64,000 nucleotides of DNA from Paraburkholderia bryophila. GTDB lineage: Bacteria > Pseudomonadota > Gammaproteobacteria > Burkholderiales > Burkholderiaceae. The notes beneath the pieces were generated by a model. It did not search any database, was not told the DNA's origin, and saw nothing but the letters and a program-made list of their open reading frames with translations. The position numbers and the translations under genes were made by a program. Position 1 is the stretch's first letter. Every line of letters begins with the position of its first letter. This document shows positions 63,262-64,000 of this stretch, piece after piece. Where the stretch lies: the NCBI RefSeq assembly GCF_013409255.1, contig NZ_JACCAS010000001.1, positions 930,001-994,000 of the forward strand, given 5' to 3'.

Positions 63262-64000
63262 ATGAGCGATACCCGAGAAGCATTACGGCGCGTTTGCGCA
63301 GATATTGGTGCAGTCTCAGCGCTGCTGGGATTTGACGATTATCCAGGCGTTTTTGCGCTATTGCGAAAGATAACCGATCTAATCACTCGCGAAGCTGCGA
63401 CTGTGCCGCCGATTGATCTGATAATCCGCGACGTTTGCGAGTCTGACGCAGCCGATCCCAACGCGGCAAACTCAATCTGCATCGAGGTCGATGATCTCAG
63501 GCTGATTCTAGAGAACCGCCTCGGCGCGGAACTTGCCGCCGCGCCTGCATACCCCGCCACCCTGAAAGCCAGTAACGACAAGGGTGACAGCGATATTTCT
63601 GGCATCCAACTCGCCGCGTCTGTGCAGAGCGCTGAGTGGCTTGCCGAAGCGGATCAACTAATCATGCGGCTTTGCGACACCGTGTATACGTGGGCGCGAG
63701 GGCCGAAATACTACGAGCGGGAACTCGCGAATCGCAATGCGTCGAACGCGGCCTGCGACGTGCTGAAAGCGCATCTTCGCAAGCACGTTGCCGCCGCGCC
63801 TGCATCCTGCACCGACGAGAGCCCAGCGGCGAAGCGGTACTTCCATCCGTCGTGCTCGGTATTCGAAGACATGCTGCGTTCGCTGCAACACGTCGAGGCG
63901 GTATATCGGCTGAACGTGGTCGGTGATTCTGGCGATCCGAGCAGCACGCTGGACAATTTACAGCGGGTCATTGCTCGCGCGACCGCCGATTTCCTTCCCC
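63262..64000 (+). CDS. Hypothetical phage protein (end outside window)
   Basis: At least 246 residues from ATG 63262 (AGAGAGAAGAATC upstream). MSDTREALRRVCADIGAVSA, helical; Ala-Pro links (AAAPA) at about residues 97 and 178 separate repeated domains. Typical phage accessory protein; family not recognised. Confidence 0.72.
   Translation, partial: MSDTREALRRVCADIGAVSALLGFDDYPGVFALLRKITDLITREAATVPPIDLIIRDVCESDAADPNAANSICIEVDDLRLILENRLGAELAAAPAYPATLKASNDKGDSDISGIQLAASVQSAEWLAEADQLIMRLCDTVYTWARGPKYYERELANRNASNAACDVLKAHLRKHVAAAPASCTDESPAAKRYFHPSCSVFEDMLRSLQHVEAVYRLNVVGDSGDPSSTLDNLQRVIARATADFLP

Larger units (their letters stand above)
20985..64000. mobile_element. Mosaic myovirus prophage (right end outside window)
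   Basis: Left border at the tRNA-His fragment. Contents in order: lysis and cargo genes, Mu-like contractile tail, lambda-like head, Q-like antiterminator, replication, immunity, early rightward genes with a retroelement remnant and an IS. No integrase or excisionase is seen, and they are expected beyond 64000. At least 43 kb. Confidence 0.93.

Noticed and set aside
57849..64000. A template repeat for the retroelement
   Set aside because: I looked for a third copy of the invariant block on both strands and saw none in the window; it may be lost or lie beyond it.

Overview
The host chromosome looks like a betaproteobacterium of the Burkholderia/Paraburkholderia group. It is high-GC, its LexA is of the Burkholderia type behind two CTGT-N8-ACAG boxes, and it carries a CysB-type regulator beside sbp-cysTWA and a NodI/NodJ-type ABC exporter. 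This is read from recognised protein families and codon use; no database search was possible.

Positions 1 to about 20984 are ordinary chromosome. There is a sulfur-assimilation block (sbp, cysT, cysW, cysA, cysB, all on the minus strand) next to a truncated asparaginase gene, then lexA, small hypothetical genes, a universal stress protein, nodI/nodJ, a LysR regulator facing an M20 peptidase and an MFS transporter, an aldo-keto reductase of the Tas type, and an overlapping pair of cysC (PAPS synthesis) and a TPR-sulfotransferase (PAPS use).

From 20985 to the end of the window lies one large prophage. Its left border is the 3' half of a tRNA-His gene (attL). The right end, with the intact tRNA and probably the integrase, is outside the window. 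The phage is a mosaic myovirus. Its lambda-like head genes (Nu1/A terminase, W, portal B, S49 protease C, decoration D, capsid E) are followed by Mu-like contractile-tail genes (sheath, tube, frameshifted tail chaperone, tape measure, DNA-circularisation protein N, P, spike, gp46, J, gp48-like), a tail fibre, and a lysis region. All these run leftward from about 48 kb. A Q-like antiterminator gene, a strong terminator and a highly structured stretch precede them. Several hairpin terminators lie inside the late operon, which fits antitermination control. Three rightward cargo genes sit between fibre and lysis genes.

Replication and early genes (49 to 55 kb, leftward) include an O-like initiator with iterons inside its own gene, a ParB-like protein, DUF1064 and DUF1364 nuclease-like proteins, and a Cro/YdaS-like protein. 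A double-HTH S24 repressor diverges at 55.07 kb, with matching operators on both sides of the immunity region. Rightward early genes follow from 56.9 kb, including four tiny genes.

The most interesting part is 57.8 to 61.9 kb. Two adjacent paralogous proteins share a C-terminal domain whose differing codons in the last approximately 30 codons all keep the third base, followed by a near-identical 40-bp end. Close by is the C-terminal piece of a reverse transcriptase, split by an ISL3-family insertion that carries a DNA methyltransferase and is flanked by a perfect 8-bp target duplication. I read this as a decayed diversity-generating retroelement. A C5 cytosine methyltransferase with a frameshift in a G7 tract and a partial hypothetical gene complete the window.
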